Of a stretch of 64,000 nucleotides of DNA, positions 1 through 8,605 are shown piece by piece. The first letter of the stretch is position 1. Each line of letters starts with the position of its first letter. Made by a program: the position numbers and the translations under genes. A model generated the notes under the pieces. The model was given only the letters and a program-made list of their open reading frames with translations. It ran no database searches and was not told where the DNA came from. Origin of the DNA: an uncultured Collinsella sp. (GTDB lineage Bacteria > Actinomycetota > Coriobacteriia > Coriobacteriales > Coriobacteriaceae); NCBI GenBank assembly GCA_958350755.1, contig CATWID010000006.1:6133-70132 (forward strand), given 5' to 3'.

Positions 1-22
1 TAAGGCAAAAGCCGGTACGGTC

Positions 23-1132
23 GTGACCGATGCCGATTCCATCGAGGCCTTCCAAAGCGAAAAGCCTTTGGTGCTTATCGCCGATGACTCCGAGATGAAC
101 CGAGCCATTCTCAGCGAGATGCTCAAGGACGAGCATTGCATCCTCGAGGCCGATAACGGTCGTGCGGCGCTCGACATGGTCGACCGCTATGGCGATGAGT
201 TGTCGCTCGTGCTGTTGGACATTGTGATGCCGGGCATAAGCGGCTTTGAGGTGCTGGCCGATCTGTCGCGCCGATCGGGTATCGATAATCTGCCTGTCAT
301 CATGATTTCGAGCGAAGATTCCGATGATGCGGTTCTGCGCGCGTACGAGCTGGGCGCCTCAGACTATATCAACCGCCCGTTTGACTCCCGTATAGTGCGC
401 CGCCGCGTAAACAACACCATCCGCCTGTACGCCAAACAGCGCCGCCTGACGAGCCTGCTGTCCCAGCAGTACAACGAGCGCGTCAAGAACAGTCGCATGC
501 TCATCGACATCATGGCTGGCGTCATGGAGCTTCGCAACGGCGAGAGCGGCAGGCACGTTACGAACATCGAAAAGCTGACCGAGCCGCTGCTTGGCTGTCT
601 GGTCCAGCGTAGCGGCACGATCTTCCTCGACAATGAGGAACGCTCCACGATCGCCCTGGCTTCGGCGCTGCACGATATCGGCAAGATGTCGATTGACGAT
701 GCGATTCTCAACAAGCCCGGACGCCTTACGCCCGAGGAGTTCGAGATCATGAAGACGCATACCACGATCGGCGCCGATATGCTGCTTGAGCTGGGTAGCC
801 ATCACGCCGGCAATACGCTTATGGAATATGCGTACCAGATTGCGCGTTGGCATCACGAGCGCTGGGACGGCAAGGGTTATCCCGATGGCCTCAAGGGCGA
901 CGATATCCCCATCGCCGCGCAGGTAGTTTCGGTGGCCGACGTGTACGATGCACTGACGAGTGTGCGCGTGTACAAGGACGCTATCCCGCACGAGGAGGCA
1001 ATCCAGATGATCCTGGACGGTAAGTGCGGCACCTTTAACCCGCTGCTGCTCGATTGCCTGCTCGAGGTGCAAGACCAAATTGCCGAGACGTTGGCACGCC
1101 CCGCCGACGTCGTCGCGTTTCCCACGATTTAG
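23..1132 (+). CDS. Response regulator with HD-GYP output domain (c-di-GMP phosphodiesterase type)
   Basis: A receiver domain (about residues 14-130) is followed by an HD-GYP hydrolase domain (about 165-350). In the receiver the acidic pair is D21-D22 and the phospho-acceptor is D66 in LLDIVMP. The usual Lys of the KPF motif is Arg (INRPF, R118). The output domain has H217-D218 in LHDIGK, then HHER at 277-280 and GYP at 285-287, as in enzymes that hydrolyse cyclic di-GMP. The frame stays open upstream to the window edge, so the GTG at 23 may not be the true start and the protein could be the tail of a larger hybrid protein. The Hpt protein 24 bases downstream suggests that both belong to one phosphorelay. 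Confidence 0.88.
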   Translation: MTDADSIEAFQSEKPLVLIADDSEMNRAILSEMLKDEHCILEADNGRAALDMVDRYGDELSLVLLDIVMPGISGFEVLADLSRRSGIDNLPVIMISSEDSDDAVLRAYELGASDYINRPFDSRIVRRRVNNTIRLYAKQRRLTSLLSQQYNERVKNSRMLIDIMAGVMELRNGESGRHVTNIEKLTEPLLGCLVQRSGTIFLDNEERSTIALASALHDIGKMSIDDAILNKPGRLTPEEFEIMKTHTTIGADMLLELGSHHAGNTLMEYAYQIARWHHERWDGKGYPDGLKGDDIPIAAQVVSVADVYDALTSVRVYKDAIPHEEAIQMILDGKCGTFNPLLLDCLLEVQDQIAETLARPADVVAFPTI

Positions 1133-1156
1133 TTTGACCAAAGGAGTTTTTAATCC

Positions 1157-1513
1157 ATGATTTCCATGCGTGAGGCGTATGAGAAGATCGGCGCTAATTA
1201 TGACGATGCGTGCGCTCGGCTGATGGGCGAGGAAATGCTTGCCCGCTTTGCCCTCAAGTTTTTGGATGACGAGAGCATGGACAAGCTGGAGGCTGCCATG
1301 GCGGCAGGAGACGCCAAGAGTGCGTTTATGGCAGCGCACACGCTCAAGGGCGTGAGCCAGAACCTGGGATTCGATAATCTGTACGAGCCGGCGGCCGTGG
1401 TGACCGAAGCGCTGCGCGGCGCCGATGCCGTTGACGGCGCTCGCGAGGGAATGCATGCGCTGCAGCAGCAATATGCGGCAACGATGTCGGCCTTGCGCGA
1501 GGCGGCCGAGTAA
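1157..1513 (+). CDS. Hpt (histidine phosphotransfer) domain protein
   Basis: This 118-residue, all-helical protein carries the Hpt motif AHTLKGVSQNLG, with the phosphorylatable histidine at H61. Such proteins shuttle phosphate between receiver domains in multistep phosphorelays. The start ATG follows AAAGGAG at 1139-1145. It sits directly behind the HD-GYP response regulator and is very likely co-transcribed with it. The cognate sensor kinase is not in the window and probably lies upstream of base 1. Confidence 0.87.
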   Translation: MISMREAYEKIGANYDDACARLMGEEMLARFALKFLDDESMDKLEAAMAAGDAKSAFMAAHTLKGVSQNLGFDNLYEPAAVVTEALRGADAVDGAREGMHALQQQYAATMSALREAAE

Positions 1514-1537
1514 GAGCTCGCGAGCTTTGATGACTAT

Positions 1538-1601
1538 GAGAGTTGATAATCTCCCGTTTTAGGCCCGGTGGCGGCCTCAAAGTGGGAGATTGTCCACTCT
1601 C
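1538..1601. repeat. Imperfect palindrome downstream of the Hpt gene
   Basis: Arms 1538-1555 (GAGAGTTGATAATCTCCC) and 1584-1601 pair at 16 of 18 positions. The loop holds a second small stem, AGGCC/GGCCT, at 1561-1577. No T-run follows either arm, so it is not a standard terminator. It could be an mRNA 3' end structure or a dispersed palindromic element. Confidence 0.5.
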
Positions 1602-1689
1602 GTTCGATACATGTCCAAAAATCCACTCTCACCCCTTCTGATTAGTGAATGGCCCATGCGCACTGGCTGGGCTTCCCACATGCAATCCA

Positions 1690-1723
1690 TATCGTTGTTC
1701 GATAAACTATTCCGATAACGATA
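1690..1723. promoter_or_regulatory. Candidate operator upstream of the DUF2975/XRE operon
   Basis: TATCGTT (1690-1696) and AACGATA (1717-1723) form an inverted repeat, and TTCGATAA lies between them at 1698-1705. The same two words, AACGATA and the reverse complement TTATCGAA, reappear in front of the ABC transporter at 2734-2769. The encoded XRE protein would be the natural ligand. This is inference from shared words only. Confidence 0.35.
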
Positions 1724-1743
1724 GATTCGATGAGGGTGAGTGT

Positions 1744-2304
1744 ATGTCCAACAGCGTTCAGCGTATGGCCAAGGCGGGCGAGACTGTAAGGAAGCTTGGC
1801 TTTTGCATGGCGGTCGTTTTTGCGGGAATGCTCATCGCTTTTGCCGCGTTGGTTGTTTACGTGATCTGGTATGCGGTTGCAAACGTTGTTTCTGTCGATT
1901 CTTTCGGTGTCGTGACGCTTCTCGATGGCGGGAGCATCGTTATCCCAAGCGGGCTGTGCCTGGCACTCGTCGTGGGTGTTTCGCTTGTCGTTTTGTGCGG
2001 AATCAGCCATAACATCTCTCGGGGCGTCTCGCCCTTTACCAAGGCGCATGTGCGGCTTATCCGTGTTCTCGCGCTTGCCTTTGCTGTTAACGCCGTGGTT
2101 TCGTTTGTTGGTGCCTATGAATCGGTCAATCTCACCATTGGCGGACTGGAGCTTTACATCGTGCCTCATTCCTTCGTTATTGAGATTTGCCAAGGCGCTA
2201 CCTTTGATGCGGGGTCGGTTATCGGCGCAGTTGTCTGTCTGTTTATCTCGGCGATCTGGAGTTATGCCTCGCTGCTCCAAGAGCAGTCTGACGAGCTTGT
2301 GTAG
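1744..2304 (+). CDS. DUF2975 family membrane protein
   Basis: The 186-residue protein has about four hydrophobic segments (roughly residues 18-45, 58-85, 100-125 and 150-175) and the SHNISRGVSPFT stretch typical of DUF2975. I chose the ATG at 1744 because a purine-rich GATGAGGGTGAG precedes it. An in-frame ATG at 1645 would add 33 residues that read unlike a protein start. DUF2975 genes are commonly followed by a short Cro/C1-type regulator, which is exactly the arrangement here. The molecular function of the family is not known; a membrane sensor or anti-regulator role is often assumed. Confidence 0.8.
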   Translation: MSNSVQRMAKAGETVRKLGFCMAVVFAGMLIAFAALVVYVIWYAVANVVSVDSFGVVTLLDGGSIVIPSGLCLALVVGVSLVVLCGISHNISRGVSPFTKAHVRLIRVLALAFAVNAVVSFVGAYESVNLTIGGLELYIVPHSFVIEICQGATFDAGSVIGAVVCLFISAIWSYASLLQEQSDELV

Positions 2305-2312
2305 GAGGAAAC

Positions 2313-2642
2313 ATGAGCTATCTCATCATCGAGCTTGAGACGCAGCTGCTTAAGACCGGAAAGACCAGCGCTGATCTGATTCGGGCGACGGGGCATACTC
2401 CGGCTAATATTTCAAAGCTAAGAAACGGAAAAATAAAAGCTATTCGCCTTAAGACGCTTCTCGAAATCTGTGATGAGCTTGATTGTCAACCGGGAGATAT
2501 TATTCAGCGCGTGAGCGAGAGGGAGCTTGAGGAACTTATTGTCGAGCGCGCGAAAAATGCCGTGAGGCAGATGCGGGATGGCGGAGGCAATGAGGCATCG
2601 CTTCCGACATCAGTCTTCGCTGTCGATTTGAGCGACGAGTAG
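2313..2642 (+). CDS. XRE (Cro/C1-type) transcriptional regulator paired with DUF2975
   Basis: The 109-residue protein has an N-terminal helix-turn-helix (about residues 10-65, with GHTPANISKLRNGK as the recognition region and LLEICDELDCQPGDII closing it). This is the YozG-like group that accompanies DUF2975 proteins. GGAGGAAAC precedes the ATG, and the gene starts 8 bases after the DUF2975 stop, so the two are co-transcribed. A likely target is its own promoter and the adjacent ABC exporter, which share sequence words. The C-terminal 40 residues are charged and have no recognised domain. Confidence 0.85.
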   Translation: MSYLIIELETQLLKTGKTSADLIRATGHTPANISKLRNGKIKAIRLKTLLEICDELDCQPGDIIQRVSERELEELIVERAKNAVRQMRDGGGNEASLPTSVFAVDLSDE

Positions 2643-2682
2643 CTTAAGGCGAACAACTAAAACGAAATATCAGCGTGAAGGG

Positions 2683-2712
2683 ACCCGTGTCTAACACGGG
2701 TTCTTTCTTTTA
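2683..2712 (+). terminator. Rho-independent terminator of the DUF2975/XRE operon
   Basis: ACCCGTG/CACGGGT hairpin with a 5-base loop, followed by the T-rich TCTTTCTTTT. It separates the regulator operon from the ABC exporter promoter. Confidence 0.8.
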
Positions 2713-2719
2713 GACTATC

Positions 2720-2748
2720 TTGACAAATAGTAGTTATCGAAAAATAAT
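2720..2748 (+). promoter_or_regulatory. Strong sigma-70-type promoter of the ABC exporter operon
   Basis: A perfect -35 TTGACA at 2720-2725 is followed, after 17 bases, by AATAAT at 2743-2748, which is one mismatch from consensus. Confidence 0.7.
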
Positions 2749-2769
2749 AACAACAATGAAAAACGATAA
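2734..2769. promoter_or_regulatory. Candidate operator overlapping the ABC exporter promoter
   Basis: TTATCGAA (2734-2741) lies inside the promoter spacer and AACGATAA (2762-2769) lies downstream of the -10. Together they form an inverted TTATCG/CGATAA pair. Both words also occur upstream of the DUF2975/XRE operon, so the XRE protein may repress both units. Confidence 0.35.
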
Positions 2770-2786
2770 AGGGAAGAAGGAACGAT

Positions 2787-3548
2787 ATGAGCGGTTTTGC
2801 TATCAAGCGGAACGGGAGGCCAATGAACGCATCAGCGATAAAGCTATCAAAGGTGTCAAAGCGCTATGGAAAACGGCGTGTGTTGCATGACGTTTCCTTC
2901 GAGGTGGGTCAGTCTGAGCTTTGCGCCCTTGTTGGTGCAAACGGGGCGGGTAAAAGCACGCTTATTAAAATAGTGCTGGGCCTCTGTGGGCCATCGTCGG
3001 GGAGTGTGGAGCTCTTTGGAGGCAAGTCGAAAAAAGAGCTGAGTCTGATGCGGACGCGTGTCGGCTATGTGCCAGATTCCAGCGGAGCATACCAATCCCT
3101 CAGTGCGGCTGAGAATCTTCGGATCCGATGTGCGGAATGGGGGCTCGATGAGAAACGTGAGGTTCCTCGCGTTTTGAGCCTTGTCGGGCTGGACGTCGAT
3201 GAGAAAAAGAGCGTGGGCAGTTTTTCTCTGGGAATGAAACGGCGGCTGGATATAGCTACGGCTTTGTTGGGCGATACCGACGTACTAATTTTCGATGAGC
3301 CGGCAAATGGATTGGATCCGTTGGGCATCGAGAGTATATGGGCCCTTATCGGTCGATTGAATCAAGAACAGGGCAAAACCATGCTTATTTCTAGCCACGA
3401 CTTGGATGAGCTGGCATCGGTTGCAACATGCTGCCTGTTTCTTCATGACGGCGAACTGCTGAAAAAGGAATCGATGGACATCATAAGGGATGAGGCGTCG
3501 TCCTTAAAAGAGTATTACAGGCGCTTGATGAAGGCGGTCTCGCTATGA
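2787..3548 (+). CDS. ABC transporter ATP-binding protein
   Basis: The 253-residue ATPase has Walker A GANGAGKST (about residues 51-59), the ABC signature as SLGMKRRLDIA, and Walker B VLIFDEPANGLDP. It resembles the ATPases of ABC-2 exporters of the bacteriocin-immunity or lantibiotic type. The ATG at 2787 follows GGGAAGAAGGA; an in-frame ATG at 2823 is an alternative start. It overlaps the next gene by four bases (ATGA). With the two membrane proteins behind it, it should form a complete exporter. The substrate cannot be read from sequence. Confidence 0.9.
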   Translation: MSGFAIKRNGRPMNASAIKLSKVSKRYGKRRVLHDVSFEVGQSELCALVGANGAGKSTLIKIVLGLCGPSSGSVELFGGKSKKELSLMRTRVGYVPDSSGAYQSLSAAENLRIRCAEWGLDEKREVPRVLSLVGLDVDEKKSVGSFSLGMKRRLDIATALLGDTDVLIFDEPANGLDPLGIESIWALIGRLNQEQGKTMLISSHDLDELASVATCCLFLHDGELLKKESMDIIRDEASSLKEYYRRLMKAVSL

Positions 3549-4369
3549 AGCGGGCGATCCATCCCATAAAGGCAGATATGATGCGTTTGTACAGAATGTT
3601 TCCGGCGAAGCTTGGTCTTGCGCTTATGCTGGCGTTCGGCCTTCTCTTCGGTGTCTTTCTAAAAAACGGAACAACGTTGCTCGCCTTTGGCAATAGCGTT
3701 TTTGGGGAGGATATTGGTTTCTTCTGGAATGTAATCGATCCTTCTGCACCCGATGAGTCCCTTGTGCGCAGTGCTTTTGCCGGCACCTCTCTGTTCGTTC
3801 CACTCATCGTTTGCCTGGCGATTTTACAGGAGCACGGCTATGAAGAGGGATACCGAATTTCTTCAGCAAGAGGTCTTACCCGCTTTTATGGGGTTCTAGC
3901 TCATGCGCTTTCGTCTGCTTTAATAATTGGCGCAGCATATAGTGCGCTTTGCTTTCTTCTGTTTGCAATAGCCATAATACGTGGAGGGCATAGCTACGCG
4001 CATGGCATGCTGGCTGCATTTTTGCCTGCAATGATAGTCAACACCGTATTGGTGATATCGGTTGCGCTGGAGACGGTGACCATCTATCGGATTACAGGCA
4101 GCGCTGTATTGAGCGGGGCTGCAATAATAATCGGATTTGTCATGAGCTTGACGCTCTACGGAGCCTTCCTTCAGGCACCTATACCATCCTTGCGATGGAT
4201 CTTCTTCCTTCCTGGGCCGTACCTTGGAGTCGGATGCGCCCTTGGGTATAGCGATATGGGGCAACTGGCGCTTCTGGGCTATGGCGTGGCAGCCAGCTGT
4301 TTATCGGTATTGATTTACGCTCTCGTGAGCTTTCGTGCTGGGGGTGTGCTCAATGGCTCGTCAGATTAA
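3545..4369 (+). CDS. ABC-2 type membrane subunit (first permease)
   Basis: The 274-residue protein has about six hydrophobic segments and no soluble domain, as in ABC-2 permeases. A large stretch near residues 25-100 lies between the first two membrane spans. Its start overlaps the stop of the ATPase gene and its end overlaps the second permease gene by 17 bases, so the three are translationally coupled. I recognise the fold type but no specific family. Confidence 0.78.
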   Translation: MKRAIHPIKADMMRLYRMFPAKLGLALMLAFGLLFGVFLKNGTTLLAFGNSVFGEDIGFFWNVIDPSAPDESLVRSAFAGTSLFVPLIVCLAILQEHGYEEGYRISSARGLTRFYGVLAHALSSALIIGAAYSALCFLLFAIAIIRGGHSYAHGMLAAFLPAMIVNTVLVISVALETVTIYRITGSAVLSGAAIIIGFVMSLTLYGAFLQAPIPSLRWIFFLPGPYLGVGCALGYSDMGQLALLGYGVAASCLSVLIYALVSFRAGGVLNGSSD

Positions 4370-5171
4370 AAGATTCCTCCATTCAGAATTGAAGCACGTG
4401 AGTAAATGGACGTACGCCTTAATCCCGGTAATTTATGCGTGCATGGTGGTATTGCAGCTTAATTCTTTCCCGATGTGGTTCTGCAGCCTCCGTGAGAACA
4501 GTTTCTTGGGCTTCTTCCCAGACCCGACGCTTCGGCTATCGGCGGAGGATGTCCTTCTATTTGGTAATGCAGAGGTTTTTCGCGGTCTGCTGTTCAACGT
4601 AGCCCCGTTGGCTCATGCATTGTTCTTTCCGTTCATCGCGGCTTGTATTGTGCCGCGCTTTGTCAGTTCGGGCTTTGTCGAGGAACCGTGGGGGCTGTCG
4701 GAGGCTCGGGGAGGGAAGCGGGCGTGCGTTACCGTTGCGCGAGCGATGCTGTCTTCTTTCGCCCTATTGGGCGCGTTTATCCTGTCAAGTGTCGTTTTGT
4801 ACTGTCTTAACTGCGCAATCGTTTTGGATGCTCAACAGTATTTCAACCTGAATATGTTTTGCGATCGACTTCTTCTGGCGAGTGCGGTCTGCCTTGCATA
4901 CGTGGTCTCTTGCGTGATCGTTGTTTCCTATTTTGGATCCGGCTTCGGTCCTATTGGCATGCTGTTGCTTGTCAACGTCGTAACGATCTACATACAGGTC
5001 GGAGCCAATTCCATGCTTCCGTTTCCGTCCTCGATGCTCATGTGGATTTGCGGCGTGACCCCGTTGGGGGACGGTCAATGCGTTTCGATTTTGATTGACT
5101 GCCTAATAAACGTAGCAAGCGTTTTTGCCATCTGCTTTACCGTCGACCGATTGCGGCCGAGATTTCTTTGA
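4353..5171 (+). CDS. ABC-2 type membrane subunit (second permease)
   Basis: The 272-residue multi-spanning protein begins MARQIKRFLHSELKHVSKW, followed by about six hydrophobic segments. I prefer the ATG at 4353 over the in-frame GTG at 4335 because a GGGGGTG ribosome site lies 9-14 bases ahead of it. It overlaps the preceding permease. As the second membrane half it would pair with the upstream permease and ATPase. The sequence gives no substrate clue. Confidence 0.75.
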   Translation: MARQIKRFLHSELKHVSKWTYALIPVIYACMVVLQLNSFPMWFCSLRENSFLGFFPDPTLRLSAEDVLLFGNAEVFRGLLFNVAPLAHALFFPFIAACIVPRFVSSGFVEEPWGLSEARGGKRACVTVARAMLSSFALLGAFILSSVVLYCLNCAIVLDAQQYFNLNMFCDRLLLASAVCLAYVVSCVIVVSYFGSGFGPIGMLLLVNVVTIYIQVGANSMLPFPSSMLMWICGVTPLGDGQCVSILIDCLINVASVFAICFTVDRLRPRFL

Positions 5172-5207
5172 TTGTTTGTGAGGGATGATCATACCGAGCG
5201 TATCAAA

Positions 5208-5249
5208 TACAGGGGGCGGGCACCGTAGTTGGTGTCCCCCCCCCTGTAT
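5208..5249. terminator. Bidirectional hairpin between convergent operons
   Basis: ATACAGGGGG and GGACACC-type arms fold into a long GC-rich stem (5208-5249) around a GTAGTT loop. It lies between the end of the exporter operon and the end of the minus-strand importer operon. The T-run is weak on both sides. Confidence 0.6.
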
Positions 5250-5278
5250 GGGTAGCTTTAGCCTATGTGGTTCGCGAG

Positions 5279-6088
5279 CTAACGAGCCTGCTTTACCTTA
5301 GCCGCTGCCTCGACAAACGACTTCCACAGGTTAAAGTCGGTCTCGAGCGTTTGCCAGGTGTACTCGGGGTGCCATTGCACGCCCAGGCAGAACGGCTGGC
5401 CCTCGACCTCGATGCACTCGGGCACGCCGTCGGTTGCCTTGGCGACCAAGCGCGTGCTCTTGCCCAGGCGGTCGACGCAGCAGTGATGTGCCGAGTTGGT
5501 CTGGATCAACCTGTGCCCGCCAACCGCGCGCTCCAGCAGCGAGCCCGGCACGACCTCGACAGGATGCACAGGGTCGTTGAGCACGTGGGTATGGCGCCAC
5601 TGCGTGCGACCCTCGCGCGCACCTAGGCTCGGCACGTCCATGCACAGGGTGCCGCCGGTGGCGACGTTGAGCAGCTGCGTGCCGCGGCAGGTGGTAAAGA
5701 GTGGCTTTTTGGCGCAGAGCACCTCGTTAACCAGCTTAAACTCAAAACGGTCGCGAATCTCGCAGCACAGTGTGGGGTCGTAGGGGCGCTCGTCGCCCCA
5801 GCGCTTGGGGTTGACGTCCGGGCCGCCGGGAATGGCGATGCCGTCGGCGATGTCGACGTAATGACGGATAACCTCAATGTCCTCGGTGATGGACACCTGC
5901 AGCGGCAGGCCGCCGGCGGCAAGAATGGCATCGACAAAGACACTGGCGATTTCCTCGTTGGGGGAGAGCGTCTCGCTCAAAAACGGCTTTGCCTCTTCCC
6001 AACGCGGTGCGACGAGGATGAGTGGGCGGTCGGCGGGGTCGACGTTGACATGCGGGGTGTAGGACGATGAGGTGCGGGTTCCGATCAT
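5279..6088 (-). CDS. Class I glutamine amidotransferase-like hydrolase, peptidase C26 family (gamma-glutamyl-GABA hydrolase type)
   Basis: The 269-residue protein has the nucleophile C134 in TTCRGTQLL and the His-Glu pair H240/E242 in GVQWHPEYTW, the catalytic triad of C26 enzymes such as PuuD. These hydrolyse gamma-glutamyl amides. I start at the ATG at 6086-6088, because the longer open frame up to 6301 is an antisense shadow of the ATPase gene. It is the last gene of an amino-acid importer operon, so it may process an imported gamma-glutamyl compound. That substrate link is inference. Confidence 0.85.
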   Translation of the reverse strand: MIGTRTSSSYTPHVNVDPADRPLILVAPRWEEAKPFLSETLSPNEEIASVFVDAILAAGGLPLQVSITEDIEVIRHYVDIADGIAIPGGPDVNPKRWGDERPYDPTLCCEIRDRFEFKLVNEVLCAKKPLFTTCRGTQLLNVATGGTLCMDVPSLGAREGRTQWRHTHVLNDPVHPVEVVPGSLLERAVGGHRLIQTNSAHHCCVDRLGKSTRLVAKATDGVPECIEVEGQPFCLGVQWHPEYTWQTLETDFNLWKSFVEAAAKVKQAR

Positions 6089-6176
6089 GGGCGTGGCTTT
6101 CGAATCCGGGTGGACATGGCGCAGGGGCGGCGCGGGGCAAACGCTGTTGATGAATTTGCCCCGCGTGGCAATGGGG

Positions 6177-6941
<765 letters not shown>

Positions 6942-6977
6942 GGTGCTCGGCTCCTTATGACTCGAAATGGTAAATCG

Positions 6978-7811
6978 TTAGCGGATGATGGTCGCGCCGG
7001 TCTTGTGCGAGACGTAGACGGCGGCCTTGTTGATCGCGACGTTGATGAGGATATAGATGACCGCGATCACCAGGTAGACCGACACGAGGGCGTCGTAGTT
7101 GGTAATGAGCACGCGGGCGTTTTGCATGAGGTCGGGGTAGCTCACCACGTAGGCGACGGTGGTGTCTTTGACGACGACCACGAGCTGCGAAATCAACGAC
7201 GGAATGATAAACCGAATAGCCTGGGGCAATACGATTTTAAAGGTGATTTTAGCTTTGGAGAGGCCGAGCGCCTGGGCAGCCTCGACCTGGCCGCGCGGTA
7301 CGGCGTTGACACCGGCACGGAAGATCTCGGCAAGTACGCCGGCTGCGGCGAGCGCAACGGGAAGCGTGAGCATCCAAAACGACGGCAGCGCGATCTTGTA
7401 CTGGGGCAGTACCAAAAAGAAGAAGTAGATGAACAGAAGGCTCGGCACGCCGCGGAAGAAATCGGTGAGCACGCGGCAGACCAGCTGCAGCGGCTTGATG
7501 TCGCTCGTGCGGCCGAGCATAAGGGCAAGGCCGAGCACCAGCGCGATGGCGCCGGCGGTGAGTGCGACTTTAACGGTGCCCTCAAAGCCGGCAAGCAAGA
7601 ACTTCCAGGTGGTGAGGTGCGTAAAGAAATACCAATAGTGGACCGAAAGCTGACCGGTCACATAAAAGCGCTGCAACACGAGGACGACGAGCGCGGCGAC
7701 GGCAACAAGCGAGATGGCGGTGCCGATGCGAATCTTGGCGCGCATCTTGGGGCCGGGAGCCTCGTAGAGCGCATCGCGCATGGTGAGCGCGGGGGAGGAA
7801 TGCTTGCTCAT
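6978..7811 (-). CDS. Amino acid ABC transporter permease (GluD-like)
   Basis: The 277-residue permease has an N-terminal membrane span near residues 35-55 and the HisM/GlnP-type core. It carries the EAA-loop sequence GQVEAAQALGLSKAKITFKI that docks the ATPase. Its start overlaps the stop of the upstream permease by four bases (7808-7811). Two unequal permeases plus one ATPase and one binding protein match glutamate or aspartate importers of actinobacteria. Confidence 0.9.
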   Translation of the reverse strand: MSKHSSPALTMRDALYEAPGPKMRAKIRIGTAISLVAVAALVVLVLQRFYVTGQLSVHYWYFFTHLTTWKFLLAGFEGTVKVALTAGAIALVLGLALMLGRTSDIKPLQLVCRVLTDFFRGVPSLLFIYFFFLVLPQYKIALPSFWMLTLPVALAAAGVLAEIFRAGVNAVPRGQVEAAQALGLSKAKITFKIVLPQAIRFIIPSLISQLVVVVKDTTVAYVVSYPDLMQNARVLITNYDALVSVYLVIAVIYILINVAINKAAVYVSHKTGATIIR

Positions 7812-8467
7812 CGGAGGATCCTCACCTTCTTATCGATGTAGTTGCCAATGTGGCTCACCACAAAGGCCGTGCCCAGGTAGCCGAGCGCCGAGATAAAGAA
7901 CGCGGCGACGCCGCCGAGCGAGCGCGTGTTGATGTAGCTCACCACGCCGGTGAGCTCCTGCGGTTTAAGCGGTACCTGACTGCCGAGCGCGGTGGTGAGC
8001 ATGACGGCGATAAAGAGGTTGGTCATGGGCAGCACGCTCGAGCGCAGTGCCTGCGGGATCACGATCTTGGCAAGGATGCGATTGAAGCTCATGCCCAGCG
8101 AGCGGGCGGCTTCCACCTGGCCGACACCGACGGTGTTGATGCCGCTCATAAAGTTCTCGGAGCCAAAGGCGGAGCCCAGCAACACCGTGGCGACGATAAC
8201 GCAGGTACGGTAGGGCAGAACGACCTTGAGTGGCGGCAATGCGTAGACGACGATGATGAGCAGCGCGATGCCGGGGATGTTACGGAAGACCTGGACATAC
8301 AGGTCGCCAAAGACGCGCAGCGGCTTGAGCGGCGACACGCGCATCACGGTGACGGCGACGGCCAGCACCATGGCGATGGCAAACGACTCAAGCGTCATGC
8401 CCCAGGTTGCTAGCAGCGCGTCAATGTAGTTCTGGCCATAGAGCGACCAGAGCTCGGAGAGACTCAT
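7808..8467 (-). CDS. Amino acid ABC transporter permease (GluC-like)
   Basis: The 219-residue protein has about five hydrophobic segments and the EAA-loop sequence GQVEAARSLGMSFNRILAKI. It forms the membrane pore with the overlapping second permease gene. GGGAGGTCCGC precedes the ATG at 8467. A stem-loop separates it from the binding-protein gene, which should give the downstream genes a lower transcript level. Confidence 0.9.
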   Translation of the reverse strand: MSLSELWSLYGQNYIDALLATWGMTLESFAIAMVLAVAVTVMRVSPLKPLRVFGDLYVQVFRNIPGIALLIIVVYALPPLKVVLPYRTCVIVATVLLGSAFGSENFMSGINTVGVGQVEAARSLGMSFNRILAKIVIPQALRSSVLPMTNLFIAVMLTTALGSQVPLKPQELTGVVSYINTRSLGGVAAFFISALGYLGTAFVVSHIGNYIDKKVRILR

Positions 8468-8491
8468 GCGGACCTCCCGCCGATAAGGAAA

Positions 8492-8517
8492 GGGGCTCCC
8501 GTGTGTACGGAAGCCCC
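8492..8517 (-). terminator. Intra-operon stem-loop between binding protein and permease genes
   Basis: GGGGCT(T)CCGT/ACGG(G)AGCCCC hairpin, followed in the transcription direction by TTTCCTTATC. It lies within the operon, so I read it as a partial terminator or an RNA 3' end stabiliser for the abundant binding protein. Confidence 0.6.
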
Positions 8518-8605
8518 GACAACTCAGTGAAGAAACAGTTTAGCGCAATAAAGCGCACCGTGCGTTTCCGTATGGTTTCGTTGCGGCCGTTACTAGGCGC
8601 GTTGC

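Noticed and set aside
2720..5171. Bacteriocin or lantibiotic cluster around the ABC exporter
   Set aside because: No precursor peptide, modification enzyme or immunity gene is visible beside it, so only a generic exporter can be supported.
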